Assembly (NCBI RefSeq): GCF_032884065.1
Contig: NC_088867.1
Location: 22,884,281 to 22,948,280, forward strand
Direction of reading: 5' to 3'
From: Artemia franciscana
Lineage: Eukaryota > Arthropoda > Branchiopoda > Anostraca > Artemiidae
DNA length: 64,000 bases
The notes under the pieces are model-generated. The model was not told the DNA's origin. It did no database searches and saw nothing but the letters and a program-made list of their open reading frames with translations. Both the position numbers and the translations under genes were made by a program. Positions 35,931 to 47,959 of the stretch are shown one piece after another. The stretch's first letter is position 1. Each line of letters begins with the position of its first letter.

Positions 35931-37894
35931 GACTATTCTGAATAAAATGGTTATTCAGAATAGCAGTGTCAAAGACTTTTGTACAGTCACGTACATACAC
36001 ATACAGTGATGTTTTTTTTTTTTCACAAGAAGATCATTACAATTCACAGACATTGACTTTCTCTTTTGATTATAACGGCTCCTATGCTCCATATCAACTA
36101 TTGCTACTAACAACTCACCAAGCCACCTGAGGTCATCAAAACTACGCACGCTTTCCTCCATCCGAATCTATTCAAAGCCTCCCTCTTTATATTCTCTTTG
36201 GAGGTTCCCATTTTCCTTAAATTACTTGATATTAAATTACCTTACAAATAATTTGATTTTTCAGATGAAAAAAAAAAAAATCATCCGCAGTCTAGTCGTG
36301 TCGAGAAACTAAAAACGAAGCTGTCTTCTTTATCTTGAGTCAGTGATGTATTTTGGTTAGTCTCTGTTTTGATAGGAATGACGTCAATTGGGAAAGATTT
36401 CAATTAGAGTTGAGCTTACTGCTTCTCTTCTAAGGAAATGAACCACCGGAGAAGAGAGGAGACGGCCTGACGAGCTGAATATCCGTTTTTTTTTGTATTG
36501 CTCATTGTTTCATAAGTTGCAGGGTAAAAAAGCCAGCTTGTGTCTAGACAAGCATATCAAACTTGGGATTGGTTAAAAAAAAATTCCTGGGCTGAATAAT
36601 CTGTAATTCCTTCAGGCCATTGACTGGCTTAGTCATGTACTATTATTCGGTATTTAACAAAGCAGCTGAAATCCTTTACCCATCAACGCAACTTGCTTGC
36701 AGAAAAATAATTTATCCACTAGCTATAGCCGTTGCCTGTTTAAACGGGTGAAGAGCCCTAATGACAGCTTCCCCAATGGACCACTCATTGCTGTGAAGTG
36801 GAGTGAAGTTCGAGCTCTCTGGTTTTAGCTTCACAAATGTTTCGGTTTAAGAAGGCGCGCAATGGCTCTTTCCGGGTACAATATATTTCTGTAAATCTAT
36901 AAATTTACTTACTAAGGAAATATTCAAGAAGGCTTACTATAAGTGTTAAAAGGCTTACGTAACAAATAGGACTTCGATATTTTGAACAATATTTGGTGCG
37001 ATGTTACGAATGAGATTAAAAATTATTTGCATGATCTATTATAAAAGAGATATATACAGAGGGACTAATTTGGTTGGAGTTGGCAGAAAATTGCTTTGTG
37101 AAATGGAATTTGAGACATTTTCGTAATAGTCTTCATTGACACCCAGTTTGGCTTTAGGAAAGGGAGAGAATGCTATAAAAAGATTGTTGTACTTATATTA
37201 TTAATTGAAAAATTGTGTGAGACCCCTTTAGTCCCGAGTTTTATAAATTATGAATAGATAGATATTTTTACAGAGTATCCTAATAATAGGCTCATTATAG
37301 TCTGAAGGAATTGATTAACTGTTTAATTATTGAGATTTGTGAACTCACTAGTTAACTTTGATTTACTAAATTTTATGCTATCAGAGCATTTGAGCGTGAT
37401 TTTCAACAAAATCAGAACACACATATGCATGCAGGCTCTTTAAAAGTTGTATTAGAAACAGTTCAGGAACGTCTTGGAGCATTAAGTTGAACCTTTTGTT
37501 TATGTTGAACTAATGAAAAGGTAGTTTGTGCGTACTGCTTCTACTACTGCTGCTACTTATATTACTGCTGCGTGCTGCCACTTCTACCACTATCACTACT
37601 GAGGCTAATGGTATTAAGGTGAACTGGGAATTTTTTCTCTAGACAGTGGAACCTTTACCCGAAATGAATATTTCAAACCTATATCCAAGGGCCGTCCCCA
37701 AAAAAAAAAAAATAAAGAAAACACATTAAAATATGACCATTAAAACAAATTCTTTTAAAACAGTCCTGGCGCTCTCATTTCAGCGAAGTTCAGCCAGGAC
37801 TTGTTCATCCAATAAGGAGAAAAAAGGCAATTCATTCAAGTGAAGTAAAAATCATTAAAAAAAAACTTTCATTGCTAATCTTGCCTTTTTATCA
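35931..37894. other. No recognised gene
   Basis: AT-rich DNA with homopolymer runs near 36012, 36275 and 37700 and a CTA/CTG-type trinucleotide patch near 37545-37600. No supported coding region. Confidence 0.4.
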
Positions 37895-38290
37895 GCTAGT
37901 ATTAAAGGTCTTTCTGTAACAGGATCAGTGGTAGCCTATCGTCTACTAGTTTTGTAATATAATTTGTTAAGTCATTATTGATTAAATTTGTGTACAAAGT
38001 ATTTAGTGAGTACTCCCCCAGATCCCTATGTAAAGAAATATTATCATTTATTTTGAATTTAATTGCAATTGCTTCTCGAACAATCTGTTTCATGCCACAG
38101 CCATTGCTAATAAGGGAGGTTCATAGTCATTGCTAATTCCAAAAGTATATCATGTCTGTGGTTGTCAAAAACATGGCTGCTTAAAGCAGAATCAAAAGAA
38201 ATATTAAAACTGCAAGACCTTAAAGCTTTGGATACGTTATTTTTATGTTTTTGCAGTCGTTTTTCTAATTCTGATGATTTTTACCTATGG
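37895..38290 (-). pseudogene. GIY-YIG nuclease C-terminal part of Penelope-like type
   Basis: The minus strand reads LEKRLQKHKNNVSKALRSC and SFDSALSSHVFDNHRHDILL, then after a frameshift VREAIAIKFKINDNISLHRD and a stop at 37902-37904. The pattern (RLxxHKNN ... AL..H....H.I ... REAIEIK...N.NRD) is that of the GIY-YIG nuclease domain at the C-terminus of Penelope-like retroelements. The GIY and YIG motifs themselves lie upstream and are not visible. Because of the frameshift it is a pseudogene; it may belong to the same family as the RT at 10200-12325. Confidence 0.5.
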
Positions 38291-38599
38291 GTGCACGCAG
38301 GGGGGAGGGACATGGTCCCCTGGAAACTTGAGAATATGAAGTAATTATTAGAAAAGCGAAGGAAAGAGTGGAGAATAGGTAAAAACCCTTGAAAAAACGT
38401 CTGTTGCCTCGTTAATGGCTGCCTGGCAATAGATTTTGACCCTTTAATAAGGAAAGTATAAGTTTTAGTTTGTGATTGAGTGACCCGTTTCAGTTTTTCA
38501 TAAACATATTTTCTACATGATTTGGCTCGAGTAACAAAAAATATCAAATTCTTCATAGCAATGAATGGTACATAAATAACGATCCTTGTCAATATTAAA

Positions 38600-38890
38600 T
38601 AAAAAAAACTAGTTTTTCTAACTGAAAGTAAGGAGCGACATTAAAACTTAAAACGAACAGAAATTACTCTGTATATGAAATGGGTTGTCCCCTCCGCAAT
38701 CCCTTGCTCTTTACGCTAAAGCTTTTAATTGTTTTAAAAAGTAGAATTGTGGCAAAGAGTCAAACTTTAGCGTAAAGAGCGAGGGATTGCGGAGGGGACA
38801 ACCCATTTCATATACGGAGTAATTTCTGTTCGTTTTAAGTTTTAATGTCGCTCCTTACTTTCAGTTAGAAAAACTAGTTTTTTTTATTTA
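38600..38890. repeat. R1 foldback (arms about 120 bp, nearly perfect)
   Basis: Left arm about 38604-38724 and right arm about 38764-38884 match as inverted repeats over CTAGTTTTTCTAACTGAAAG, AAGGAGCGACATTAAAAC, ATGGGTTGTCCCCTCCGCAA and GCTCTTTACGCTAAAG. The loop is about 40 bases. The right arm continues into the full R1 copy that follows. Confidence 0.9.
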
Positions 38891-40325
38891 ATTTCTGAAC
38901 GTTTTTGAATTAATGCATGTTTGATTTTGGCTCTCCGCACATAAATTATTGAAATGAAATTTGTATATTATTTTTTTTTGGCTAAATGGCTTTCTCTTAG
39001 TTTTGATCAGACGATTTTGAGAAATAAGGGGTGGGGAAGGAGGCCTAGCTGCCCTCCAATTTTTCGGTTACTTAAAAAGGCTACTAGAACTTTTAATTTT
39101 TAACGAACGTTTTTATTAGTAAAAAAATATTCGTAACTTAAGAATTAACTTACGTAACAAACTTTTATATTCTTATATTTTTATTATGTGTACGAGGGGG
39201 TTTGTAGCCTCGTTAATACCTCGCTCTTTACGCTAAATCGTAAGTTTTGTCCCAATTCTTTAAGAATGACCCCTGAATCAAAAAGGCCGTAGAATAAATA
39301 GTTGAAATTACTAAAAATACTTTAGCATAAAGAGCAAGGTATTTATCTCCTCCTAAATAACTCGCTCTTTATGCTAAAGTATTTTTAAAACCCTTCATAT
39401 GCGTAATGATCTCTGTTCGTTTTAAATTTCAATGCTATTCTTTACTTTCAATTGAAAAAAACGTTTTCATGTTTATTTTTTCATTGTTTTTTTATAGTAA
39501 TGCTAGAAAATCCTGCGCCCTTTTCATTGAATTTTTCTTCCCCCATGACATATTCCTCCAAGGAAAGATCCTCCCACATAGCCCCCTCCCATCAACCCCA
39601 CCCCCCAAACCAAAAAAATCCCCCTGAAAACGTCTGTACACTTCCCAATAACCATTACTATATGTAAACACTGGTCAAAGTTTGTAACTTGCAGCCCCTC
39701 CCCCAGGGATTGTGGGGGAATAAGTCCTTCCCAAAGACATAGTTATTATGGTTTTCGATTATGCAGAACAAAATGGCTATCTCAAAACTTTAATCCGTTG
39801 ACTTTTGCAAAAATGAGCGTGGGAGGGGGCCTAGGTGCCCTCCAATTTTTTTGATCACTTAAAAAGGGCACTAGAACTTTTCATTTCCGTAAGAATGAGC
39901 CCTCTTGCGACACTCTAGGACCACTTGGTCGATACGATGACCCCTGGGGAAAAAAAAAAAAATAAACACGCACCTGTGATTTGTCTTCTGGCAAAAAATA
40001 CGAACTTCCACGTTTTTTTAGATAGGAGCTTGAAATTTTTGCTATAGGGTTCTCTGATACGTCGAATGCGATGGTGTGATTTTCGTTAAGGTTCTATGAC
40101 TTTTAGGGGATATTTCCCCCTATTTTCCAAAATAAGGCAAATTTTCTCAGGCTCGTAACTTTTGATGAAAAAGACTAAATTAATTGAAACTTATATATTT
40201 AGAATCAGCGTGAAAATTCGATTCTTCTGATGTATTTTTTAGCATTCCGTTTCTTTGAGTTTCGTTTACTATTGAGCCGGGTCGCTCCTTACTACAGTTC
40301 GTTACCACGAACTGTTTGATACAAT
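38880..40325 (+). repeat. R1-family repeat, nearly complete, plus orientation
   Basis: From the foldback through ATGCATGTTTGATTTTGGCT, an internal small foldback (about 39200-39390, TTTAGCATAAAGAGC type), GAACTTTTCATTTCCGTAAG, an A run, TTCTCTGATACGTCGAATGC, to GAGCCGGGTCGCTCCTTACT and the terminal GTTCGTTACCACGAAC palindrome (about 40299-40314). Used here as the reference copy for R1. No reading frame of substance. Confidence 0.8.
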
Positions 40326-40369
40326 AAAATGGTCGACGGAACCGGATAGAGCAAAAAATTTTACATTAG

Positions 40370-40585
40370 ATGGCAGTCTTAACTTCACTTCACGAAAAAG
40401 TTGCAGATACGGCAAAACCACTCTCAGGGGACGAGCTATTAAGGCATGTGTTCGCTGCTAAACAAGCGATTTTGCGACAATCAAGCTGTATGCACAAGGA
40501 ACATAAAACTAACAGTGTCATTTTTACTACTGCTATAGAACTGCATTGTTTCTGTTCCGTGTTTGGATGGTTGCTTTCGCTCTAA
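40370..40585 (+). CDS. Possible short ORF or exon, unrecognised
   Basis: The frame from ATG 40370 encodes 71 residues (MAVLTSLHEKVADTAKPLSG...). The first 45 residues have a mixed, protein-like composition; the end turns hydrophobic. ATTTTACATTAG directly before the ATG could be a splice acceptor. There is no convincing donor, no match to a known family and no neighbouring exon, so it may be chance. Confidence 0.2.
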   Translation: MAVLTSLHEKVADTAKPLSGDELLRHVFAAKQAILRQSSCMHKEHKTNSVIFTTAIELHCFCSVFGWLLSL

Positions 40586-41361
40586 ATTTTTTCATGAAAA
40601 AATATAAATACAAAATACTTTTGGCTGATTATGGTCCTAGGCCAGGTTAGAATGGGACTCTTGGCCCAAGAAGAGAAGCCTGTCTGACTAGTTACATTGT
40701 TAAAATACGGCTCTTGTCCTGTTGTCTTTTGATCCTTAGTTTTGTTTAGGGTCCTAGACTTGAGGTCAATCCGAGGCTTAAGGTCCGTCACTAGTTCTGG
40801 TCCAGGAAAAAAAAATCATTGAAACGCCAACTTACTGAAAGCATATCTTCCCTTTAATTAAACCAACTGGACTTTAGTCTATAATGCATAAAACGTTTTA
40901 TAGGGCGGACATAAAAAGAGCGCGTAGATTTTCTTATTAAAGTCTTCCTTTTCACCCGTTAAGACGATACGAAAGCTTAAAATCATTTCGCGAGCCTCAG
41001 GGTTGGCTGACCATTACGAAGACAAAGACCCATTAGCGAATTCTTCCCAGGGGACTTCAAGAGCCATCATCAAGAGATGTCAAGAATTTGTGGTTTGACT
41101 GAAAAGACGGGGAAGTTTTAAGTCTCTTTTGTCGGCAAGCTTGTCAGTAAAAGCAGGTGGCCCCACAGAGAACTCCCAGAGCGGCAAAATAGCTCAAATG
41201 ATAATTCCGTTGAGTTGGTTTATACTTTTTTCTTAGCAGGTACGCAAGAACATAATTTGTCTTTTCCTGAGAGACAAATAAAGATTGTCTTTTACTGAAC
41301 CTCAAAAAGAAATTTTGCTTCGTTTAACCGAAAAAACAAATTCGTATTTCTGATAATGTAC
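40586..41361. other. No recognised feature
   Basis: Apparently single-copy sequence between an R1 end and the mariner fragment. No supported gene. Confidence 0.4.
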
Positions 41362-41797
41362 GAGGTGTATTTTTTAAGTAAGGCCCGTTTAAATATAAGT
41401 ACCCAACGAAAGATTATTTCAAAAAAGTAAATTTATTTTCGGAAAATGCATGTTTTACTCTATTTAATGGCATAGTTGCCAAGTTTGTTCAAACACGTAT
41501 CATACCTCTCAGCTATTATCAGCCTCTCTTCAATATTGTAACGGTTGCCACTGCTTGAGGTGGAGAAACGGATTGTAATCACTCGGTGCAAGATCAGGTC
41601 TGTACGTGGATGGTCTGAACCTTCCCAGCCAAAACTATCCAGGAAATTGCGGGTCTGACCTGCAGTGTGAGGTCTTGCACTGTCACGAAGAAAGACAATT
41701 CTCTTTGTCAGCATGCCAAGTTTTTTTTTTCTAATCGCTCTGTGGAGCTTTCTGTGAGTTTTGCAGCATGCTTCTCCATTGAGAGTGGTTTGACTCT
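41362..41797 (-). pseudogene. Mariner transposase C-terminal half with one terminal repeat
   Basis: The minus strand encodes LTKRIVFLRDSARPHTAGQT (second catalytic Asp region; the usual DNARPHTA reads DSARPHTA), then FLDSFGWEGSDHP and, in changing frames, degraded SPDLAPSDY and SGNRYNIEERL...AERYDTCLNK, ending in a stop near 41460. Just beyond, CGAGGTGTATTTTTTAAGTA (from 41362, plus strand), preceded by TA, looks like the mariner terminal inverted repeat at a TA target. The 5' half is missing: at about 41797 the sequence switches to an R1 repeat. Non-functional. Confidence 0.7.
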
Positions 41798-43310
41798 TTC
41801 TCTCAATTCTTCTTTTTAAAACAGTAAAAAACTTTAGCGTAAAGAGCGGGGCGTTGATGAGGAAGCAGCCTCTTTCATATACGAAGTAATTTTTGTGCGT
41901 TTTAAGTTTTAATGTCGCTCCTTACTTTCAGTTAAAAAAACTCGTTTTTTTTATTTAATTTCTGAACGTTTTTGAATCAATGCATGTTTTGATTTTGGCT
42001 CTCCGCAGAGGAATAATCAAAACGAAATTTGCATATTTTTTTTGGGGGGGGGGGGGCTAAATGGTTTTCTCATAATTTTGATCGAATGATTTTGAGAAAA
42101 AAAGAGCGGGGGCGAAGCCTAGTTGCCCTCCGATTTTTTGGTTAATTAAAAAGGCAACTAGAACTTTTAATTTTTTACGAATCTTTTTATTGGTAAAAGA
42201 TTTACGTAACTTATAAATTAGCTTACGTAAAGAACTTTTGTATTCTCATGTTTTATTACATATATGAGGGGATTCGCCCCATCGTCGAATGACCCCTGAA
42301 TCACAAAAGCCGTAGAATAAATAGTTGAAATTACTAAAAATACTTTAGCGTAAAGAGCTAGGTATCATAAGGAGGTGAGCCCCTTATATGGGTAATAATT
42401 TCTGTTTGTTTTAAGTTTTATTGCTGTTCCTTACTTCCAGCTGAAAAAGCTTTTTCACATTTATTTTTTAATTTTTTTTAAAATAATGCTAGTAAATCCT
42501 GCTCTCCCTTCATGGAAGTTTTCTTTTCCCATGACAAATTCTCGATGGAAAGTTCCCCCAGCATATCCCCCTCTTCTCAACCCCTCTCCCCAACCAAAAA
42601 CATCCTCCTGAAAACGCCTCTATACTTCCCAATAACCATTACTATATGTAAGCACAGGTCAAAGTTTATAACTTGTTTCCCCTCCCACGGGGACTGTGGG
42701 GGAGTAAGTCGTCCCCAAAGACATAGTTATAAGGTTTTTCGACTACGCTGAATAAAATGGCTATCTCAGAATTTTGATCCGTTGACTTTGGAAAAATAAT
42801 TAGCGTGGGAGGGGGCCTAGGTGCCCTCCAATTTTTTTGGTCACTTAAAAAGGGCACTAGAAATTTTCATTTCAATTAGAATGAGCCCTCTTGCAACATT
42901 CTAGGACCCCTGGGTCGATACGATCACCCCTGGGGAAAAAAAACAAAAAAAAACAAATAAACACGCATCCGTGATCTGCCTTCTGGCAAAAAATGCAAAA
43001 TTCCACATTTTTGTAGATAGGACCTCCAAACTTCTATATTAGGGTTCTCTGATACGCTGAATCTGATGGTGTGATTTTCGTTAAGATTCTATGACTTTTA
43101 GGGGGTGTTTCCCCCTATTTTCTAAAATAACGCAAATTTTCTCAGGCTCGTAACTTTTGATGGGTAAGACTAAACTTGATGAAACTTATATATTTAAAAC
43201 CAGCATTAAAATGCGATTCTTTTGATATAGCTATTGGTATCAAAATTCCATTTTTTAGAGTTTTGGTTACTATTGAGCCGGGTCGCTCCTTACGAACTGT
43301 TTGATTGAAA
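41798..43310 (+). repeat. R1-family repeat, plus orientation
   Basis: Begins with CTTTAGCGTAAAGAGCGGGG, continues with CGCTCCTTACTTTCAGTTAA, GGCTCTCCGCAGAGGAATAA, an 11-G run, an internal TTTAGCGTAAAGAGC at about 42344, GTATCGACCC-type sequence, and ends GAGCCGGGTCGCTCCTTACG followed by AACTG. It interrupts a mariner element, so insertion of R1 is younger than that mariner copy. Confidence 0.8.
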
Positions 43311-44085
43311 GTATAAGAGCCTAGCTATTGATAACATTCAATCAAAGAATCAGATTTTAATGGTGATCCTAAATATGTACTTGTTTATTAGTAATTAGTG
43401 TAGTTATTAGTAGACAAGAAAGTTCGTAAAATTATAGAAAACACAAGGAAATCACCTTCATAAGGGGCAGTTTCGGTAAAAAAAAAATGCTGTCAACTCC
43501 TGCTTGCAGTGCAAGAGTACCCAAGAGCTGATATATGAAGCCACTATAATCAGAAATGATTCCCCTAAACGGAAAACTGGCAATTTCTGTATTTTTCCCC
43601 TGAAGCTATACGTTTTATTGTGTTTTATCATCATTTTTTTCAGGAGTAATTGTGTTTATAAAATTGTCACTTTGAAAAAGATTGAGTTTTTGTACAGTTA
43701 TGAAGTATAAAAGTATCAAAATATTGGTTTTTGTTGTTTACAATTGAATTAAAAAATGTATTCCATTTTCTTAATCTTAGGTTTAATATTTTACTTTGAA
43801 CAAACTACTTTGATAATACGTTACTTTTTATAACACTGAGTCTAAAGAAATGAAATATTTTGGTGTTTGATAACTGAATTCAAAACTATCGATATTGTTA
43901 AAAAATATCTGTCAAATCTTCGGTATTGCTCAACAGAACTGGATGCTGGGTTTTTGTAAGTAGGCTATTGTTTCGTTTATTTTTGAAATTACTTACTTTT
44001 TTCCATTTTTATTTACTTTTACTGTAATTGACATACTTTCCATAGCCTCTAGAAAAAAAATTATCTTTAAGCTTCATTAAGTAAA
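43311..44085. other. No recognised feature
   Basis: AT-rich DNA between two R1 copies; one 68-codon plus frame (43504-43710) lacks coding character. Confidence 0.4.
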
Positions 44086-45270
44086 AAAAAAATTTCAGCT
44101 GAAAGTAAGGAGCAACATAAAAAATAAAATGTTCGTTACGTATATGAGGGGGTTGTCACCTCCTCAACACCTCGCTCTTTATGCTACAGCTTTTTGTCAC
44201 TTTAGAAAAGAGAGGAGCTAAGGAAGGGGCAGCCCCTTCTTGTATACGTAATAATTTCTTTTCGTTTTAGTTTTCAATGTTGCTCCTTACTTTCAGTTGA
44301 AAAAAAACAGTTTTTTTTATTTGATCTGTGGTCTTTTTTTTAGTAACACTAGGATACCTGGCTCCACCTCCACTGAAAAGTCCCCTCCCTGCAGATATAT
44401 CCTCTGGATAAGAGAAAGCAAGCCTAATAAAGAAATTTCGTATAGGAATTCTGACAAATTCACCCACTGTAAAATTTCCCCTGAAAAGTCCATTCCCTGG
44501 ACACTTCCCTCTCCGTGGAAAGTTCTTTGCTCGTAAAATCCTCCCAGCAGAAAATTTGTCCTCCCCTCCGTACCAGAAAAATGTATGTATACTACCCAGT
44601 AACAAATAAAACGATAAGTAAATTTTATATCTTAGAAACCGTTACCCAGGGGCTGTAGAGGTTCAATTTATCTTTAATGATATAGTTATTGGGCTTTTTA
44701 ACTATCCGGAGGAGAAATCTGTCTCAAAGTTTTGATCAGACAATTTTGGGGAAAAAGTGGCATGGGAGAGGGCCTAGTTGCCCTCCAATTTTTGTTACTT
44801 GAAAAGGGCCGTAGTACTTATCATTTCCATTAGAATGAGCCCTCTTTTTACGTTTTTGGCCCTCTGGATCGAGACAATCACCATTGAAAAAAAAAATAAC
44901 AAAGAAACCAAAAAACACACATCTCTGATCTTTCTTCTGCACAAATTACTAAATTCCACATTTTTTCAGATATTAGTTTGAAACCTCTTCAATAAGGTTG
45001 TTTGATACTCTGAATCCGACAGTGCGATTTTCATTAAAATTCTGTGACTTCGAGGGGGTTTCTTCCCTTTTCCCGAAAATCAGACAAATTTTTTCATGCT
45101 CGTAGCTTTTAATGGGTAATACTAAACTTAATGAAACTTATATATTTGTAATCAGCATATTAAGCCAATTCTTTTGATATACCTATTGGTATGAAAATTC
45201 GGTTGTTAAATTTTCGGTTGCTATTGAGCTGAGTCACTCCTTACAGTTTGTTACCATAAACTGTTTAATT
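44086..45270 (+). repeat. R1-family repeat with small foldback at its start
   Basis: 44098-44300 is a foldback with GAAAGTAAGGAGCAACAT against TGTTGCTCCTTACTTTC. The body follows (TCCCCTCCCTGCAGATATAT, ATTAGAATGAGCCCTC, TGATACTCTGAATCCGAC) and it ends GAGCTGAGTCACTCCTTACA with GTTTGTTACCATAAAC. It is diverged from the reference copy. Confidence 0.75.
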
Positions 45271-45399
45271 ATCCATGAAAGTCCAAACAGATATCACTGA
45301 AATATTGATTATTTTTTCTGCGTTACCAAAAGTATTGTATTCACAAAACTTTATAGTTTCATGATATGTAACTAAACAAATAGAAAATGTTTTTCAAAT

Positions 45400-45700
45400 A
45401 AAGTAAGTAGCAAGTTTATAAATTAAAACCAATATAAATAATTACTCTGTACATAGGGGGGACTGCTCCCTTCTCATAACCTTGCTCATTAAAAAAAGTT
45501 TTTTAGTACTTTGAAAAACATTATTTTGCCAATTGCAATTCTTAAAAATTTGAAAAAAAACAAACTTCACAGTAAAGAGTTAAGAGCTAAAAAGGAGACA
45601 GCCCCCTTCATATAAAGAAAAATTTGCTCAAATATGTTCCTTGCTTTCATTAGAAAAACTCTTTTTTTTTTAATTTCTGATTGTATTCCAAATCATATCC
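45400..45700. repeat. Old R1 foldback
   Basis: Degenerate version of the R1 inverted repeat: AAGTAGCAAGTTTATAAATT...ATTACTCTGTACATAG on the left and CCCCTTCATATAAAG...TGTTCCTTGCTTTCATTAG on the right. Recognisable only by comparison with 38600-38890. Confidence 0.55.
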
Positions 45701-47959
45701 AGGCCTATCCTAGATTTTAACTTAAAGTACCGGATTAATCGCTTTTAGAACGTTTAAATCTGTAATGTACGTTAGCTAGAACCGTCTTACGTCTAAATTT
45801 GTAACATAAATTTTGGATAAAATATGAATATACTTAAAAACTGAATTGAATAGTGATTTTGGTAAAAAATTCTTTATTAATATTACTACCAGAGAATTTC
45901 AGTTCAATGAAAAGGAGTAAAATTCTTAGTATTGATGTAAATTATGTGGTATTTCTTATTTTTATGTAACTGAAGCCATCACAACCTCTACAAGTGAATT
46001 TTGTTATCGATAAATACATTATATACATTTCTATAAATATTTTTAAGTACTTAATACAAATAGAAAAAGAAAATAACACCATTTGAAATTGCTGAAAACT
46101 AAGTTACTAAAAGTATTTATCATCTTAAAGAAATACCCCGGTGGAGCTGACAATGACCTGCTTTGCCTTTTCCATCTCTGTGCTGGTAAATATGGGAATG
46201 TAGCATTTTAGCTTTATAGAGGAACAATTCAATTCATTCCTAATCCTGCCCTACCTCTTTTAATAGTTAACTGATATCTCATGAAGAGTAAGCAGTTTGT
46301 CCATTAAAATGTTATTTTTAGGAATCTACCCTGCCCTTACCCTAAATAATTACTCACCCCTTCTCATTATAGCTGATACGTAATTACAATTACCAAACGT
46401 AGTCTAATTTCATTACAAATAAGGCAAATCAACTTGGTTGAATCCATTACTATCACCATGTGGTATTAATTCTTTTTCAAATGGGAAGCTTAAAATATAG
46501 CTATTGATACTTTCAAATCAATTTTTCTCTCGCAATTTTAAACTGATTGCAAATTTGTCCACTTTGGGATAAAGTCGTAGTTTGGTTTCCTTAAATGGTA
46601 GAAAACAAAACTTTCCCCTGACCTAATATCTGTATTGTCTCTTAAAAAAAGCTTTAAATTCACATTTGATTGAACTCCATTGGTTTGATACAATCACCCC
46701 TGGGAAAAAAACGAAATAAATAAACAAGAATCGATAATGTTTCTTCTGAAAAAAAGTGAAATTCGACAACTTGAAGATTGGAGCGTGAAACCTCTATGGT
46801 TTTTTTTCTGGTGAGTCAGTTTATTGAATGCTAGCATTTACTGGGATCTTTATTGTCGCTTTGCTGGGTCTTGGGTCTGGGGTCTTTTACTGGGTCTTTA
46901 TTGTCGCTTTGCTTTTGCTTCTTTCGGGGCTTGTTGGTACTTTTGGTTTGATTTTGAAGGTGATTGGAGCATCTTCAAAGCTTACTCAGCAAGAAAAGCA
47001 TTAATCCCACCTACTAAATCCCTCAGTTTAAGTGATTTTACTCCCGGCAAGTGCAACAGCGCTTGCGTCAGCTGACCGACCCTGTTCTGCTTGCTTAGTC
47101 AGTGAATTGACACTAGGATGCAGATTCACTGACCTTTTGGCTGAATTTTCAAATCGTCAAAAGAATGTTGTATTGGTATTGGCAACTTTGCAAAGCCAAG
47201 GACAAAGAAAATTCGAAACTTGAATACGTTGAAATCTTATCACCAATTAAAAAACACATAAACATAATAGAGTACTGAGGTAAGGTACTATAATATAGCA
47301 CTCTATGGTCTTTAATAATGAAAATAACACAATAGAATTGGGTAAAACGTCTTTGACACAATTTGGGGCATTAATATTAAATTTCAAAATAACACATGGG
47401 CTTGTTGATCAATAATATTCACTGAGTAACCTTCGCGTTACCTCAGTAGTGTTTGTTTTGTACATTTGCTTCGGTTATCTGGCCTGTATGAGTTCTTCAA
47501 AATAATGCTGTTCATTTTTTGGTTGATCTGCAATCCCGGGATTTGGTGCAGAATGTCTTGGAGTGAATAAGGATATCCTACTACTAGCCCTTGGGCTATA
47601 AGAGTTAGCCCCTATGTACTTTGTTCATTTTTAGGCTACATCATGGTGCAATCCTTTCATGTTTTTACATTTTAGTTAATTTAAGATCCATGATCCACAA
47701 TTTATGACACTCAATCTTCTAGAGAGATTAATATTCCATTGATTGTTTCAACCTGGTTGACATTTTCTGTGCTTCATAGAGGGATTAGAAATTAAAATCA
47801 GCTACATCAGAGTTTTAGAAATAGCTATGATAGGCTATTTCTATTTTTAGGAGAAACATAAAAGAAATCCTTTTTACTAAGTATGAATTTTAGTTCTTTT
47901 GTTCTTGTTTTTTTGGAGGGGGGGGGGTGTGTGTGTGTAAATGTATAAATAAGGGAAAA
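45701..47959. other. No recognised gene; one R1 scrap
   Basis: Mostly single-copy AT-rich DNA. 46660-46830 holds a faded R1 fragment (TTTGATACAATCACCCCTGG). Two overlapping plus frames at 46824-47223 have a protein-like patch but no start, splice site or family match that supports a gene. Confidence 0.4.

Noticed and set aside
46824..47223. Two overlapping plus frames of 83 and 63 codons
   Set aside because: No start context, splice sites or family similarity.
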